Part shown: positions 11,067 to 23,665 of the stretch, piece by piece
Layout: each line of letters opens with the position of its first letter
How positions within the stretch are numbered: position 1 is the first letter of the stretch
DNA from: Citrus sinensis
Lineage: Eukaryota > Streptophyta > Magnoliopsida > Sapindales > Rutaceae
Reading direction: 5' to 3'
Length of the DNA: 64,000 bases
Assembly: GCF_022201045.2 (NCBI RefSeq)
Contig: NC_068557.1
Span: forward strand, 24,343,501-24,407,500
Program-made: the position numbers and the translations under genes
Notes under the pieces: generated by a model
Told to the model about the DNA's origin: nothing
Seen by the model: the letters and a program-made list of their open reading frames with translations, nothing else
Database searches by the model: none

Positions 11067-14000
11067 ATGAACGATTGTAATCCTGAGTCGTACAAACTCG
11101 GACAGAGAGTCCACTCAGCCAATGACGCCCGTAGAATTGGGACAGTTAAGTACGTTGGTGAAGTACAGGGCTATTCCGGCACTTGGCTCGGGGTTGATTG
11201 GGATTATGGGAATGGCAAGCATGATGGTTCCATCAATGGAGTCCGATACTTCCAGGCAAAATCTCAGAAATCCGGGTCCTTTGTTCGTGTCCATAACTTG
11301 AGCCCAGGCATTTCGTTGCCTGAAGCTCTTCGAGTCAGATACAGAGGTGAATCTAGTAAAGAAGAGGAAGGTCAGTGATTGCTTGAGTTGGTAATGCTTT
11401 TTATCTTGAGAAGGCAAGCATTTTGTTAAAACTGTTTTTGTTTTGTAGATGAAATGTATGTTCTATCAGCCAGTAACAAACATGTGTCGATTGAACTTGT
11501 GGGTAAAGACAAAATTCAGGACAAGTTTAGTAAATTTGAAGAGTTGACAAGTGCGGCATTACCTTATTTGGGTGTTAGCTCTCCCGGAGCTAACATTGGC
11601 ACTATTGTGACGAGTAAGTTGCCCTAATATCTTTCATTCTTTGATTTTTCTTTATGGAACTACTGAGTGAATTGGTTCAAAGTTTTGTTTGTCAGAGTTC
11701 TCTGATATGCTGATTGCTGATCTTAGCTTTTCTATGCTTGTGTTGTAGATTTGAAGGAGCTTGATTTGACTGGAAATTTGCTTTCAGATTGGAAGGTGGG
11801 TGTTCCTGCATTTATCTGTGTGTAAGATTTGCTTCAAATATGTATTGTTATCGCTCTCTTCCCTTTTCTGTTCGCATTAAATTTTGTACTCATTTAATCA
11901 GTGAGTTATTTTTTTGCCATCTTTACCAACTCTCCTAGATGCCAGTAATTCATGATTGTTGTATAAATTGTTAAACGAGTATTTTTTTTCATCTTGAGAT
12001 ATAGATGGAAGTGCTAATTTCAATTACAATCAATTGCTTGGGGAGTGTTCATTATTTACAAGCAATAGTTAGTTTTGAACTCGATGTAATGGTTTGAGTA
12101 ACGCATTTCTTTTATTTATTTATTTCTATTCTTTTTTCCATTTGCATATGCTTTTGTTCTCTAGATCATAGATTTATGATTTGGGTTTGTATTATTTAAA
12201 TGGATGGTGTCTTCTCTTTTCTGCTGCTTGTTGAAATTTCGTTATATGCCAAATAAATACTGGACATATTGGCTTGATTTAAACGAGGGATGTTGAGTCT
12301 TTAATGCCTTAACATTTATATGACAAAAGGAAAATAGAAACAAAACAGAGGTTTTCTGAATCTTTGATCTTGCTTCCTTTCATACATCAGAATCGGTAAT
12401 GGTTCATTTGCCTTTGTGAAGAGTTATGGGCATTCCCAGGGAAGTGTTCATAGATGTTGAATTTATCTTTCGTTGCAGGATATTGGTGCCATTGGTGAGC
12501 AGTTGCCTGCTCTTGCAGTTCTCAATCTATCTAACAATTTAATGTCAAAGGAGGTGACTGGGCTGCCACAACTAAAAAGCATCCGCATTTTAGTTCTTAA
12601 CTGTACTGGTGTAAACTGGATGCAGGTGGGTTATCTCCCCAGTCCCTCCCCACCTTTCTTTTCTTTTTTTTTTTTTTTGGGATAGTTTTTTTTGGTAGTG
12701 GCTTGTACTTCATTTGTAGAATACCACCTTTTTATTATGGCAGGTTGAAATACTTAAGCATTCATTGCCGGCACTTGAAGAGCTACATCTTATGGGGAAT
12801 AGCATAAGCGAAATTACGGTAATACTCATCAAATATTGATAATTCTTGGTTGTAGAATTATTACATAAAGACAATGTTATCTTGCTCTCTGCTTTGCAGC
12901 CAGTTTCGTCACCTATTGTGCAAGGATTTGATAATCTGCAACTTTTGAACTTAGAAGATAACTGTATAGCTGAATGGAGTGAAATCCTTAAGCTTTGTCA
13001 GATAAGAAGGTTGGAAAGTACTTTTTCTCTTCCGTCAGGAATTTATAGCATAATATTTTCAATTGGAGTTGCTATATTCTGCTGGCAACTATCATATCGC
13101 AGTTTCTGCTTTCAGTTTAGAGCAACTTTATCTGAACAAGAACAATCTGAATCGTATCTATTATCCGAATAATGATACAATACATGAGCTGGTCAGTGCA
13201 CATGAATCTCATGAAGAAAGCTACTTGCCGTTTCAGAATCTGTGCTGCCTTCTTCTGGGTAATTCAAAAAAACTACCTACCAGTTCTCATGTTTCATTTG
13301 TTGTGTATTTTCTGATTTTTGCTTTCTCATTACATGCTTCAGGGAGTAATATGATTGAAGATCTGGCTTCAATTGACTCACTGGATTCCTTTCCGAAGTT
13401 GATGGTAAAGTTTATCCTGTGAACCTCCCTCAAATTTTCAAACCTGCTTGATATTGTCTCATGAGTGAATAACAGTAACCTCAACATTTATGATAGCCAT
13501 GAATTTTTGGGATCTTTGGGTAAAAATATCTATACAGATGGTCGATCATTTATCTGGATTAAATCCTAGGTCATAAGCTAAATGATTAGAGCTCTAAAGC
13601 AATACCTCTCTCTCTCTCACACACACACACACACTCACACAAATACGCTCAGAAGAACATATATACTTCCATGCATACATAAGCAGAAAATCATAGGTCT
13701 GTGAATGACTTATGTTCTGATTCCTCTTCTGTTTTTCACATTGAAGGATATCAGGCTTTCTGAGAACCCTGTATCTGATCCAGGAAGGGGTGGTATCTCC
13801 AGATTTGCAATAATTGCACGATTAGGAAAGATTAAAATACTAAATGGGAGTGAGGTGAACTCTTGAACTTTGATCTGATCCACATTTTTACTCCTTTGCA
13901 AGATTCTTTTTGCATGTGATAATCTTATCTAATAAACTTTTCAGGTTAGCCCTCGTGAAAGGAAGGAATCTGAGATCCGGTAATTATTCTCTGTTCAGTT

Positions 14001-15325
14001 CTACTCTATTAGTAGAATGGCATTTCACATGATTTATGATCGCAAAATCATAGGGTGAACAGAAAACTCGGATATCGATGTTATATGACAAGAGCTCGTT
14101 GCAGGTCTTTTAATGAATTAAAGGATATGATAAAGAATCTTTTTTGCAGGTATGTTCGCTTAGTTATGTCAAAGTTACATGATAATCCTGAAGAAATCAA
14201 GCGACTACATCCTAGGTAGTGTACTCCAGTATAACATTTCTCCAGTTAATTATGGCCAGTTCATAACCTTGCTTGGGATAGCCGAGTGACTTAGAAGGCT
14301 TGAACCCATATCTAGGTTAAAATGACCGCTAGACTCAATCACAAACTTGATGGCAATTTCTATCCATCATTAAACCATTAATGATGTTCATCATGCTTAT
14401 TATCAAGTTGAACTTGCTTACAGGTTTGGTGAGCTTAAGGAATTCCATGGGATTGAGGATGAGAGGCCATCGACAGGATCAGCAGGAGATCAGAAAATGT
14501 CTTCAGGACTTATTTGTATGGATCTTAGATTTCATTTCTGTTCTTTTAAGTAGTGTTAGCACTCATTTGGTATGCATAAATATGCAGCTATCATTCTGAA
14601 ATGTGTAGCTGCATCAATTGGCGAGAAGCCCCTGCTGACAAAGAAATTGCCACCCAGTACCACAGTTATTTTCCCTACCTTTTCTCTAGACCTACATATT
14701 GGCCACAATATTTGCATATTTTAAATACTTATTTTTCAAATGATTCATTCATATTAGGTTGGCAAGCTAAAAATTCTTTGTGAGAGCTTTTTCAAGTTGA
14801 AGTCGATCAAGCCAAAATTATTTCTTCAGGAGGAGGTTTGTCTATATAATCCCTCAATAATATCTTGACAATGATTAATGCCTTAGCATTGTAAGGAAGA
14901 AGAAGATGTTGGTAGATGGTGTCTGCTACTTTTTCTGTGGTCATTCTACTAAGTTTTTCACTTTGATTGTGCGAATTTACTTGGGTTAGAACTTTTGGGC
15001 TCTTCTGAATTGTGTTTTCCAGCTTTCTTCAATTTCAAATTTTCCCCTGAGACCTGTCTAAAGTTTAAAATGCAAAAAGATTTTGATATAGAAAATTGTG
15101 AACTTATCCAAGGATACTTCCTCTTTAATTGAGTACTCTATAACTTAGAATATTCATGCTTAAAAAATTTTCTATGCTACCAATTTGCTTTGTTGTCATT
15201 AAGCAATTCTGTCTTTCAATCTACAGGGTTCCCCTTTACCATTATTGCTTGATGATGAAATGGCATCTTTAATGGACCTTGGAATTGGCAATGAGTCTAC
15301 AATTCTGGTAGATGATGAGAGTTGA
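11067..15325 (+). CDS. TFCE: Tubulin-folding cofactor E (CAP-Gly, LRR, ubiquitin-like), 15 exons
   Basis: Coding exons: 11067-11370, 11449-11613, 11749-11795, 12479-12625, 12744-12818, 12900-13009, 13116-13258, 13343-13404, 13747-13854, 13945-13979, 14150-14215, 14424-14515, 14588-14664, 14758-14835, 15227-15325. The joined frame is 1608 nt, 535 aa, the usual family length. TFCE (Arabidopsis PFIFFERLING) binds beta- and alpha-tubulin during heterodimer assembly in the cytosol. Residues ~8-76 are a CAP-Gly domain (GYSGTWLGVDWDYGNGKHDG). Residues ~150-420 are leucine-rich repeats (LKELDLTGNLLSDW, SLEQLYLNKNNL). Residues ~478-535 are ubiquitin-like, ending 'STILVDDES'. The CAP-Gly signature reads GKHDG where GKNDG is usual. 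Donors after exon 6 (AG/GTTGGA) and exon 13 (ACA/GTTATT) are weak but keep the frame. The start is the first in-frame ATG; an upstream GTG at 11055 was not used. Confidence 0.93.
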
Positions 15326-15660
15326 TGAGATTTTACTAGAAAATTCTACTTTCATCCAATGTTGCAAAAGCTTTCATTGTTGGCACGGTACCACTTGATG
15401 TTTACCATTTCTCTTCATTTCAGTATCTCCAAGGCCTGCATGTTGTTTTGCATTGCACATTTTTATCTGCTGTTCATCAAGCTTTCATCCAATGTTTTTT
15501 AATTCAAACTCTTGTGATCGATGTTCCTCGCTTGCGGGGACCACAAATGCATTCAGTTCAATTTTCGTATTACTTGAATTCGATTCAATTTGTGAAAAAA
15601 GTGCAGGTGGGTTGTGCTGCCATTTCTCTGAGATAATACAAGATCTTGGATTTCCACCAC

Positions 15661-15666
15661 AATAAA
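15661..15666 (+). terminator. Candidate poly(A) signal of TFCE
   Basis: AATAAA lies 336 bp after the TFCE stop codon. It is a perfect match to the consensus in a plausible 3' UTR, but no transcript evidence is available. Confidence 0.4.
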
Positions 15667-15910
15667 GCTGTATGGTGTTATGGTATATCAATATAGTGAT
15701 TACTGCTAGTCTTCTGTTCTATCCCACATACAACATCAGTTACAGGAGACCATTGAGACTTCAATTTCAAATGTTCATTATCTTCTGGCTGGGTTTGAAA
15801 TGCTTAAATTGTTTTGACGTATAAGTACATGTATTATGAGATAATTACACGATTGGATTTTTATCGGCGCAAATCAGAGAGTACTAAGATAATTGATTTA
15901 ATTAAAAAAA

Positions 15911-16706
15911 AAAGAAATTATTAGTCATATACTCTTAAATGACACTAGTATCAAACGTGCTACAACACTTTTCAAGTGTATCACTCGTATACCTTAAGTT
16001 GACAAAACACTTCTGCCGTCCATCAATCTGTTAACTGTCGTTTGCGAGCGCTGACATCATAAGGGTAATCTAGTCATTTTTAAAAAACGACATGTCATCT
16101 CATTTACTTAGTAAAAAATGACATGTCATCTCATTTACTTAGTAAAAAATGACATGTCATATAATATATTTTGATAAAAATGATATGTCATCCCATTTAT
16201 TGGATAATTGTTAATAATTACTATAAAAAAATTACTTTACGACCAAATCTACTCCTCCAAAATTTAACTTAAATTATTAAAGATCTATTCCTCCAAGCTC
16301 AAACTTGAATTTTTTATGGTATAATATGTATAATTATAAATAATATGTTAATAATTTTTTATGGTATAAAATGAATATTTTTTATGGATAATTGTTAATA
16401 ATATATACCATTAATAATTCATATTTTTTTAATAAAAAAATGTATTGTTAATAACAAAATAAAAAAAATAGTGTATTGAAAATTTATATTAATTTTCAAG
16501 GTAAAATTATTTTTTTACCTCATTTTGAGTTTAAAGGGTAAAATAGTCATTTTACTCAAATTCTGTTAAGTTCTTAACGGTAATAAACGGAAAGGTGAAC
16601 GCCATAACTCTTTTGTCAACTTAGGGTATACGAGTGATATAAGCGAAAAGTATTATAGCACGTTTGATACTAGTGTCATTTAAGGGTATATGGCTGATAA
16701 TTTCCC
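15911..16706. mobile_element. Non-autonomous Mutator-type element, ~796 bp, long TIRs
   Basis: The ends form inverted repeats of about 100 bp. The left end reads 'gaaattattagtcatatac' and the reverse-complemented right end 'gggaaattatcagccatat', and both continue with 'aaatgacactagtatcaaac'. Flanks carry the 9-bp direct repeat ttaaaaaaa at 15902-15910 and 16707-16715 (low complexity, so weaker proof). The interior is AT-rich with no transposase and includes a 31-bp tandem repeat. The GGGAAATT terminus resembles that of the large MULE at 42519-48110, so the two could be related. Confidence 0.82.
16089..16160 (+). repeat. 31-bp tandem repeat inside the MITE
   Basis: Units start at 16089, 16120 and 16151, each opening with the self-complementary 'gacatgtc'. 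Two full units and one partial unit are present, and the full ones are essentially identical. Variation in unit number would make this a useful length marker. Confidence 0.85.
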
Positions 16707-16715
16707 TTAAAAAAA

Positions 16716-17443
16716 TGGGGACATCATCCTCCTTTTAAAAAAATAAAAAATCCGACTCTTGAGAAAGCAGATGCTTCTGCACGCCAATTTCTTGTTCAAC
16801 CAGGGTGATTGCCTCCCTAAGCAGTTCCAAACCCTAGAATGGATAATAGTTTAACAGACTTATATATTTGTTCTGTTGACACGTTATCTATGAATTTCTC
16901 TTAGTATTGATAGAGGTACAAAATGATTCATGTTCTTAGAATGCATAACAAAAAGGGGCACTGAAAACACTCCACCATCCTCTCTTATTTTGATCACTTA
17001 ATCCAGTCGTCTTGCATGGTTCTGTAATTATCTTTCTATGTGTAATGTCTGCTGTTGGTTGTTCTGAAAAGCATTCAATGTCGTTTTGTTAATGTAGTCA
17101 TCAGGGGATGTACGAGACTCTGCGTTTTTGCCCATTTATAGTGCAACTTTGTTATGTATTCTTTATTAAAAGCGTTCAGTTCAGTTGTATGGGATCGTTT
17201 CTTAGATAAATCATGTGCATGGATTTGCTTAACTACGTTTATACTATGTATTCTTTATTTTACCCATTTTCTTGTTATACTATACTCTTGGGTACTCTGT
17301 CTCAATATCAATGAACGTGTATACTATGTTTCTCTAGTTGATGCTTACGTACTATGCCTTGTTAATACTTTTTTTTTTATAAATTTAGAAATATCTTAAA
17401 AATAAAAAATTGGAAGAGATACAAAGTTCACATGAACAAGAGA
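16716..17443. other. Intergenic spacer
   Basis: Nothing coding is recognised between the MITE and the RNase H fragment. Short AT-rich open frames have no family motif. Confidence 0.5.
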
Positions 17444-18143
17444 TTAAGTTATGAAACGATACTTAGGATAGTCCCAAGCATCGTCAAATAACTTTTTCCT
17501 AATAGTCATTGGTGGTTCATCCCACCAAGTATACACGGAACAAGATAAACCCAAGTTAGCCAAGCAATCCGCTACAAAAATTTCCTTCTCGAAAAATATG
17601 GGAGCATCTAAAGACCATAGTTTTAATCAAGCTACGACAATTAATCCATCTATTATGGATGCACCATGGAGGAACAAATTTAGGATTTTGGAGACAAGAC
17701 AGAGCAGCAATAGAGTCGCTCTCTAACCAAACATATTGCCACCCTCTATTAGTTACTTCTTCAATAGCCACAATGATACCAAATATTTCAACATAAAATG
17801 AAGAATGAAGGCCTAAAGGCATTGCGAAACATCCTTTAAAGGCCCCATTAAATCCCCTGAAAACAGCACCACAAGTTGCCTCTCCCGAATTTCCTCTAAC
17901 AAGGTCATCCATATTAATTTTAACTCAAGGAATTAGAGGAGGATGCCAAAAGATTGAAACTACCTTTAGAGCACGTTGCAACAGTTTCTTTATGCCCAAT
18001 ATATCATAAATTGGAACATGGGTAGCTACGTGTCCTGAACAAAAAGAGCTCAGTAAAATAATATGAGAAGAAATGACAGCCTTTAATTGAGACAAAGAAA
18101 GCTCACGATTTTTAAAGTGTAATAAGTTTTGAGCTTTCCACAA
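17444..18143 (-). pseudogene. LINE-type RNase H (RVT_3) fragment, degenerate
   Basis: On the minus strand the frame from 18143 begins with a linker of the kind found between reverse transcriptase and RNase H in plant non-LTR elements (WKAQNLLHFKN). It then meets an in-frame stop at 17925-17927 where the family usually has Trp, and continues as an RNase H domain: INMDDLVRGNSGEATCGAVF, VEIFGIIVAIEE and WLESDSIAAL carry the expected acidic motifs. Near 17577 one extra T shifts the frame; beyond it 'VADCLANLGL' resumes, ending at a stop at 17444-17446. The reverse transcriptase is missing, so this is a dead fragment of a retroelement-derived sequence between TFCE and BCCIP. Confidence 0.8.
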
Positions 18144-19389
18144 AAAATAAAGTGCCTCATTAATACTTCTTTATTATAGATATTCGATTTTGATCTCTCA
18201 AAATTAATTGAGCCTTTTATTTTATTTCTTATTTTTTTACAAAAAAATCTAGTGGAGCTCTAGAATTCTGTGACTTTGAATAATAATGTTGGAAACCATG
18301 GATTAATTAAATAATGTCACATGTCATTTTCATCTCTATCTTTATCCTTATATCATTATTATTTTTTATATATTCATAAGGAAAAATGTCTAATACACCT
18401 TGATGTTTAAATAAAAGGACAAAAAATTCTTAATGCTTTGAAAAAAATATTTACACCTTCATTTATTAACGAAATTATTTTTTAACAGAAATTATAATTT
18501 TAATATGTAATTACTGTTATATCCTTTTAGCACATAAGTCAAGATATTGATCTTTAACATGTCATATAAAAATAATTATTGATTGTCTAATTTATCTAGT
18601 TAATAAAATTACGAACAAACTCTTATTGTCCAATTTTTCTATTTAAATTTTTATCAAATTTTATCTTCAAACCAAATAATTTTAATCATTACTCAAGAAT
18701 ATAAATAAATAAATATGGTTATCAATGCCTCAACGATAACAATTCTACCCATGTCAACCATTTAAACTTTTATGATAAAAAAAAAAAAAATTGGTTACAG
18801 CAATAATCACTAAAAATTAATAGTACTAAATAGCATATCCAATAGACATAAAAACCAGCGTGAATTGAAGACGCACAAGCTGCAACCAGGCACACGTGCA
18901 ACACCGACGCACGAGCAGCAGCACCAGCGCGGTCTCGATCGTGAGCAGTTCCAGTGGCTTGCGGCGGCGCGCACGACGCACGAGCAGCAGCGCCAGCTTC
19001 CTGAGGCACGAGCAGTTCCAGCAGCTTCTGGCAGACAGTGTGAGTGTGTATCTTAGGGTTTGTCAAGATCTGGAAACAGTGTGTTAGGGGTTTGTGTGTT
19101 AAGTGTGTGCAGTGTGCGCGTGTGCTTTGTTCGTGTGTGTTAGAAGGGTTTTTTTTGTCAATTCATTTGTTATTAATACGCAATTACAATATGAACCTTT
19201 GAATGATTTAATTATATACAAATCTTGAAGTAAGAGAGCGTAAATACTATTTTAAACAATGTAATCCAATGTTATTCTCTTAAGAACATGATGAATAATA
19301 TTTGTTAGCATGGACAAATTTTTTTTTTTTAATGATTATGTTGATGTTTCCTAAAACATTGAGGGGCAGCTTGAAATTAACCTTTTCGA
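18144..19389. other. Spacer with a GC-rich repeated patch
   Basis: AT-rich sequence surrounds a GC-rich island at about 18860-19040. Inside it, an imperfect ~50-bp duplication (gacgcacgagcagcagc ... gagcagttccag) occurs twice. Open frames on both strands through the island are low-complexity and match no family I know, so I do not call a gene. Confidence 0.5.
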
Positions 19390-19578
19390 ATTCCCTAAAC
19401 ACTCAACCCAAACCATGCCCAGTTGTGTGCTCTGTTCCCTCCATCAGTCTTAATTTTTTTGTCTTCTTCAGCAGAAATCTAAAAGAGAAGTCTTGCGTCT
19501 ATTCCTCTCCATTTTTAGTCGCGGTTCAATCTCTTAAGCTGCTAGTAGCTCTTCGATTTTATGAACAAACAGCAAAAG
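19390..19578 (+). other. Possible 5' non-coding exon of the BCCIP gene
   Basis: A pyrimidine-rich, moderately GC stretch ends at an 'AAAAG/GTACTT' donor at 19578/19579. The BCCIP start codon at 21110 is preceded by a plausible acceptor (AATAG at 21092-21096), so a leader exon plus a ~1.5 kb leader intron would fit. This is inference from position and splice motifs only. Confidence 0.25.
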
Positions 19579-21109
19579 GTACTTTTTTTTTTTTTTGGGT
19601 GTTCTCTTGAAAACTATATTATTGCCCTTTTTTAAGTTCCAATTTTCTATGTCGAATATTGTTTATTTTATGCTTCATCGATTTTTCTAGTTACTGTGAG
19701 AAAGGATTCGTGATCCTTCGAAAACGACCGGAACTTAAAACTTCTTCAAACTTTTCTCAGATAGAGTTAGAATGGTGCTGGAATTTGAATTGAATATCTT
19801 CTGGCTCAAATTGATATCTTCATTCATAATAATTAGAATTTTATAGATGATGAATCTGATTTGTGGTATATGACTTTGCATGATTATCGCTACATTGTTC
19901 ATGATGATGATATATGCTAGAAGCAGTAGTAGGCATATTTTAAGAAAATTCCATTTGAAACATTTAAAAGTTATTTGCCTGTAAAGGAACATAAAATTGA
20001 AGTCTGGTAAATGATGCCATGAAAAGTATGCATCAGCGATTGATCAATTGTAACAGGAAATTCATCTCCTGTGACGATGATGTAGAAATAATATTACTCT
20101 TTTCCATACCTGGCTACGTCTTAGAAGGGCAAATGTGGTCTACTTTAGAGCCAGTTGTAGCTGAACTGGGGCATTTCTTTAGCAGTCAATTTCTTCTTCT
20201 TTTTCCTTTCCTTTTTGTTAAAATGAAAAAGAAACGAAAAATAATGAGTGAGGAGGACCACATTATTAACTGGACTGTTTAGAAATACCATAAGAAATCA
20301 AGAGAAAGGGAATTTCTTCCGAATCCACACTGGCATGTTTGATTTACTCATTTCTACAATTATCTCAATTGCTTAATAGGGCCAACTGATTAAAGTGGTT
20401 CCCTCTTGTCTTTGTTTTACTGTAAAGTAGGTTTATTAGGTTCATTTGGAATTCAATATCATCATCAGCCTTTTTAGCATTGTTATTACTAGTACTGATA
20501 CACTTGCACAGAATCTTAGTAGCATGGTTGTTGATTAAATGGAGCACAGATGTTTGTTTATAAGGAAAATTTTCAGATCTGTACATTTTAGTTGGTAATT
20601 TTGTAACTAAATATTGGTAATGAACTTGTATCACCGTACTTTTCTTTCTGCCATCAATATTGGTTTGGTTACTTATTCACTTGAAAATGTGATACTCTTG
20701 TTTTATCTGCACCTTGGCTCAGGCTAGCATCCATTCAAAGAGTTACATTTAGCATTATGATCAATCTGGTAATAGGTCAATGTTGTTGGAACACAAAACC
20801 TTAGAGAATCAAGAATCAAATTTTATTTTCATCTAATTTTAAGTGAAATGACTATATTTTCATTATTCCATCTTAAATTCTTATCCATTTTCTGCTCATT
20901 TTTAGTTGATTTCAATGTCAGGATGGTATTTTCCAGCTTCCGCACGTGATTTAGCAATCTTAGCCTTAGGTTCCAATGCTACCTAGTTTTTGCTTTGCTT
21001 TATTAATGAGAAAAGAAAACAGCAGATTTAGTTTTTTCACATCACACCTTCCTTACAATGACGTTTATTTCACGCAAAGTTCTCTGGTTGGAATAGGTAA
21101 CATAACAAG

Positions 21110-23665
21110 ATGCCTCGAAGGCCAACGAGGCGTCGAAGGATGTTGAATCCTCAGCCATTAACTTTCTCTCCCTTTGCTCGTTCAGTCGCTCAAATTGCCT
21201 CCATTCACGTGGATAGATGTCAAACCCATAAATCGAAAGACCAGAAAGGATCTCCACTTAACTCCAAAGGTATTATCATCTAACTGATCTCATTCTTTTG
21301 TAATTGAAAGGCAGTTCCGTCTTTCCAGTTGTTGTGTTCTTGAAATCCTAGGCATGTTAGTAAATAAGCTCATTGCATTGAGCACTCTCTAGATAAAGGA
21401 ATTTGGAAACACACTCTGGAAGGGAAGAATGATCTGTCCAAGTCTTCTGAAGAAGAAGGTTCTGGAGTAAGCAACTATTTATTTATTTTTTTTCCCTTAC
21501 TGAAATTATTATCAAAGTGATGACTTTTGACTTTGGTTTCATATGATATCGTTTTCTGCTGAGACTTATATGAGCTTGGTCTGTTTGCTGAAGGGAGTTG
21601 TTCAAGCAGATTTTGTCTTCTTTGATCCAAAACCGGATGACTTCCATGGAGTGAAGATTTTACTTCAAACTTACCTTGATGATGCACAATGGGATTTGAG
21701 TGGTTTTGTAGACTTGATATTAGCACAGACCACTGTAGGTACTGTTGTCAAAATAGAGGGTGATGATGACAATACACCTTTCTCCATCGTTACTGCTCTT
21801 AATTTGAGAAGATATAAGGCAAGCAACTTGTGCGCTTGATACTTTTTTCTGCATGTTTTTGATGGCCAAAATCATATCCCGAATATCATGCAAGCTCTAA
21901 TAAGAAATGAGGATTAATAAGTGTACCATCATCATTAATGTGCATTTCATATGAACATTGTTTGCATTTTGAGCAACATATGTGGATGGGGAAAGCTCAT
22001 CCCGTTTATCTTTCTTTTATCCTGTCAAAACGATAATTACATATTTAGCCATCTCAGTTCTTTCCTTCCATATGTTGCTTGTTTTTCGTCTCTCTAATGC
22101 AAATAAGTAATCTTCCTTGCCATCCCTAACCGGTGGGTAACTGCCAGTAGCTCTATTGAGCAAATCTTCGTATGTGTTATCATTTGTATTAGATAAAGAG
22201 CCACGGGTTTACTATTCTCAGGATCATAAATGTATCAAGGAGCTCAAGGAGTTTCTCCTTAAAGTATGCCTAGAGAAGGATGTCATAAAGGACTTGAGAT
22301 TATTTATGGGAGAACAAGCAAATGATGTAGGTCTATTGGTCTCGCAGCGTGTGGTCAATCTTCCTCCTCAGCTTTTGCCACCTCTTTATGATGCGCTTTT
22401 TGATGAAGTCTCATGGGCTACGGAAGATGAGGTTAGATGACTATTACAGTATGGACGGTGAGCTTGTTTGATATCTCTCTTTATGTGCTGAAATTGAGTT
22501 TCTTGACCGAATTTACATTTTTTGTTTCACTTTTTGAAGCCGACAGAAGAGTTAAGGAATTTCTTCCGCTTTAAGTGTTATCTACTAGTCAGTAAAATTT
22601 ACAAGGTATTCCTGTCTTGGCACCTTACCACTGCTCCTTATATTTTGACTATCAATTTCTTTCTATTGATGATTGGCTTCAATAATTCTTTTCTAAATCT
22701 CTCTCGTTCTCTCTCTGTGTATGAAAATTTCTTCTTTGGATGCAAAGCTAAAGCACAAGAATGCGAACCAGAAAAATAACAGAAACCTGAAAAGGAGGTC
22801 CGCTAGTGACAGTGGTGATGAAATAGTGTACATCAAGCCAGAAGATGAAATTTTTCACAAGGTATTGCTTCTTTTACCTATGTAACATTCTTTGTATTGC
22901 CTGTTTTCATTTTATTTTTACAATTTTTCCCCAAATGATTAATGTATCCATTTCTATATCTTCACACCTGCTTATGCTCTCTACCTTATTTAAAATTACT
23001 GCTCTTTCTAATGCTTTTCAGCTTAGCTTGTGGTCCTTTAGTTTTCCCATGCAGACCCAGCAGGTTGAAACTCAGGAGGCAAGTAATATTGTTGTTTGCT
23101 TCTTTTGGTTTTTGGGGCCATTTCCTCTCATTTGAATTTTGCAGTGAAATATCAACAAATATTCCTCTTTTCTTTTTAAACATGCTTCTTGTTTGCAATG
23201 GCTCTGTTCAGCAAAGCCTAAACCAAAGTCTTAAACAAAAGAGAATGCCAACCATCTAGCTCTGCCTTTGGTGCTCTAAATCAACCCCTGACATTCCATT
23301 GCTCCAGTAAATACTGGTTGGCAGCGTCTTTGACCTTTTTAAACCGTGAAAAGTTATGCCTCACATTATCAAGCAACTTCACATCCCATCCTAAAACTGT
23401 CTTTACTGATTTTACTTTTAACTCTTTTTCCCATTGGCACACCTTCACTTCAGTTTGCTATTTCTATGTAGAATGGCCTGATATGTTTTTAACTAACTTT
23501 TTATTCTTGACGTTGATGTCTTTTGTAACGGAACATTATAATATATGTTTTCAATTAATTTTGCAGCTAAAAAATTATCGTTTGATGGGGTTAGTCATGG
23601 CCGTAGAGGCAGCCAAAATTCCAACATTCCGCCAGGAGTTGCAATCTTTAATTGTTGAAACTTGA
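21110..23665 (+). CDS. BCCIP: BCCIP homologue (BCP1-type nuclear protein), 8 exons
   Basis: Coding exons: 21110-21269, 21393-21466, 21594-21818, 22222-22431, 22540-22605, 22748-22861, 23022-23078, 23567-23665. The joined frame is 1005 nt, 334 aa, the family's usual size. BCCIP/BCP1 proteins are conserved eukaryotic nuclear proteins. Animal BCCIP binds BRCA2 and p21, and yeast Bcp1 acts in nuclear export and as chaperone for ribosomal protein Rpl23; the plant role is inferred. Residues 1-78 are a basic, Ser-rich tail (MPRRPTRRRRM). The conserved core begins 'GVVQADFVFFDPKPDDFHG' and includes 'VGLLVSQRVVNLPPQLLPPL' and 'ELRNFFRFKCYLLVSKIYK'. A Lys/Asn-rich linker and 'LSLWSFSFPMQTQQVETQE' follow. 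Introns after exons 3 and 7 use GC donors (AAG/GCAAGC, GAG/GCAAGT); the other five are GT-AG. The start is the ATG that opens the basic N-terminus. Confidence 0.9.

Noticed and set aside
18770-19087. Overlapping open frames on both strands of the GC-rich island
   Set aside because: Low-complexity His/Gln/Ala/Arg proteins arising from a repeated GC-rich word; no domain recognised.
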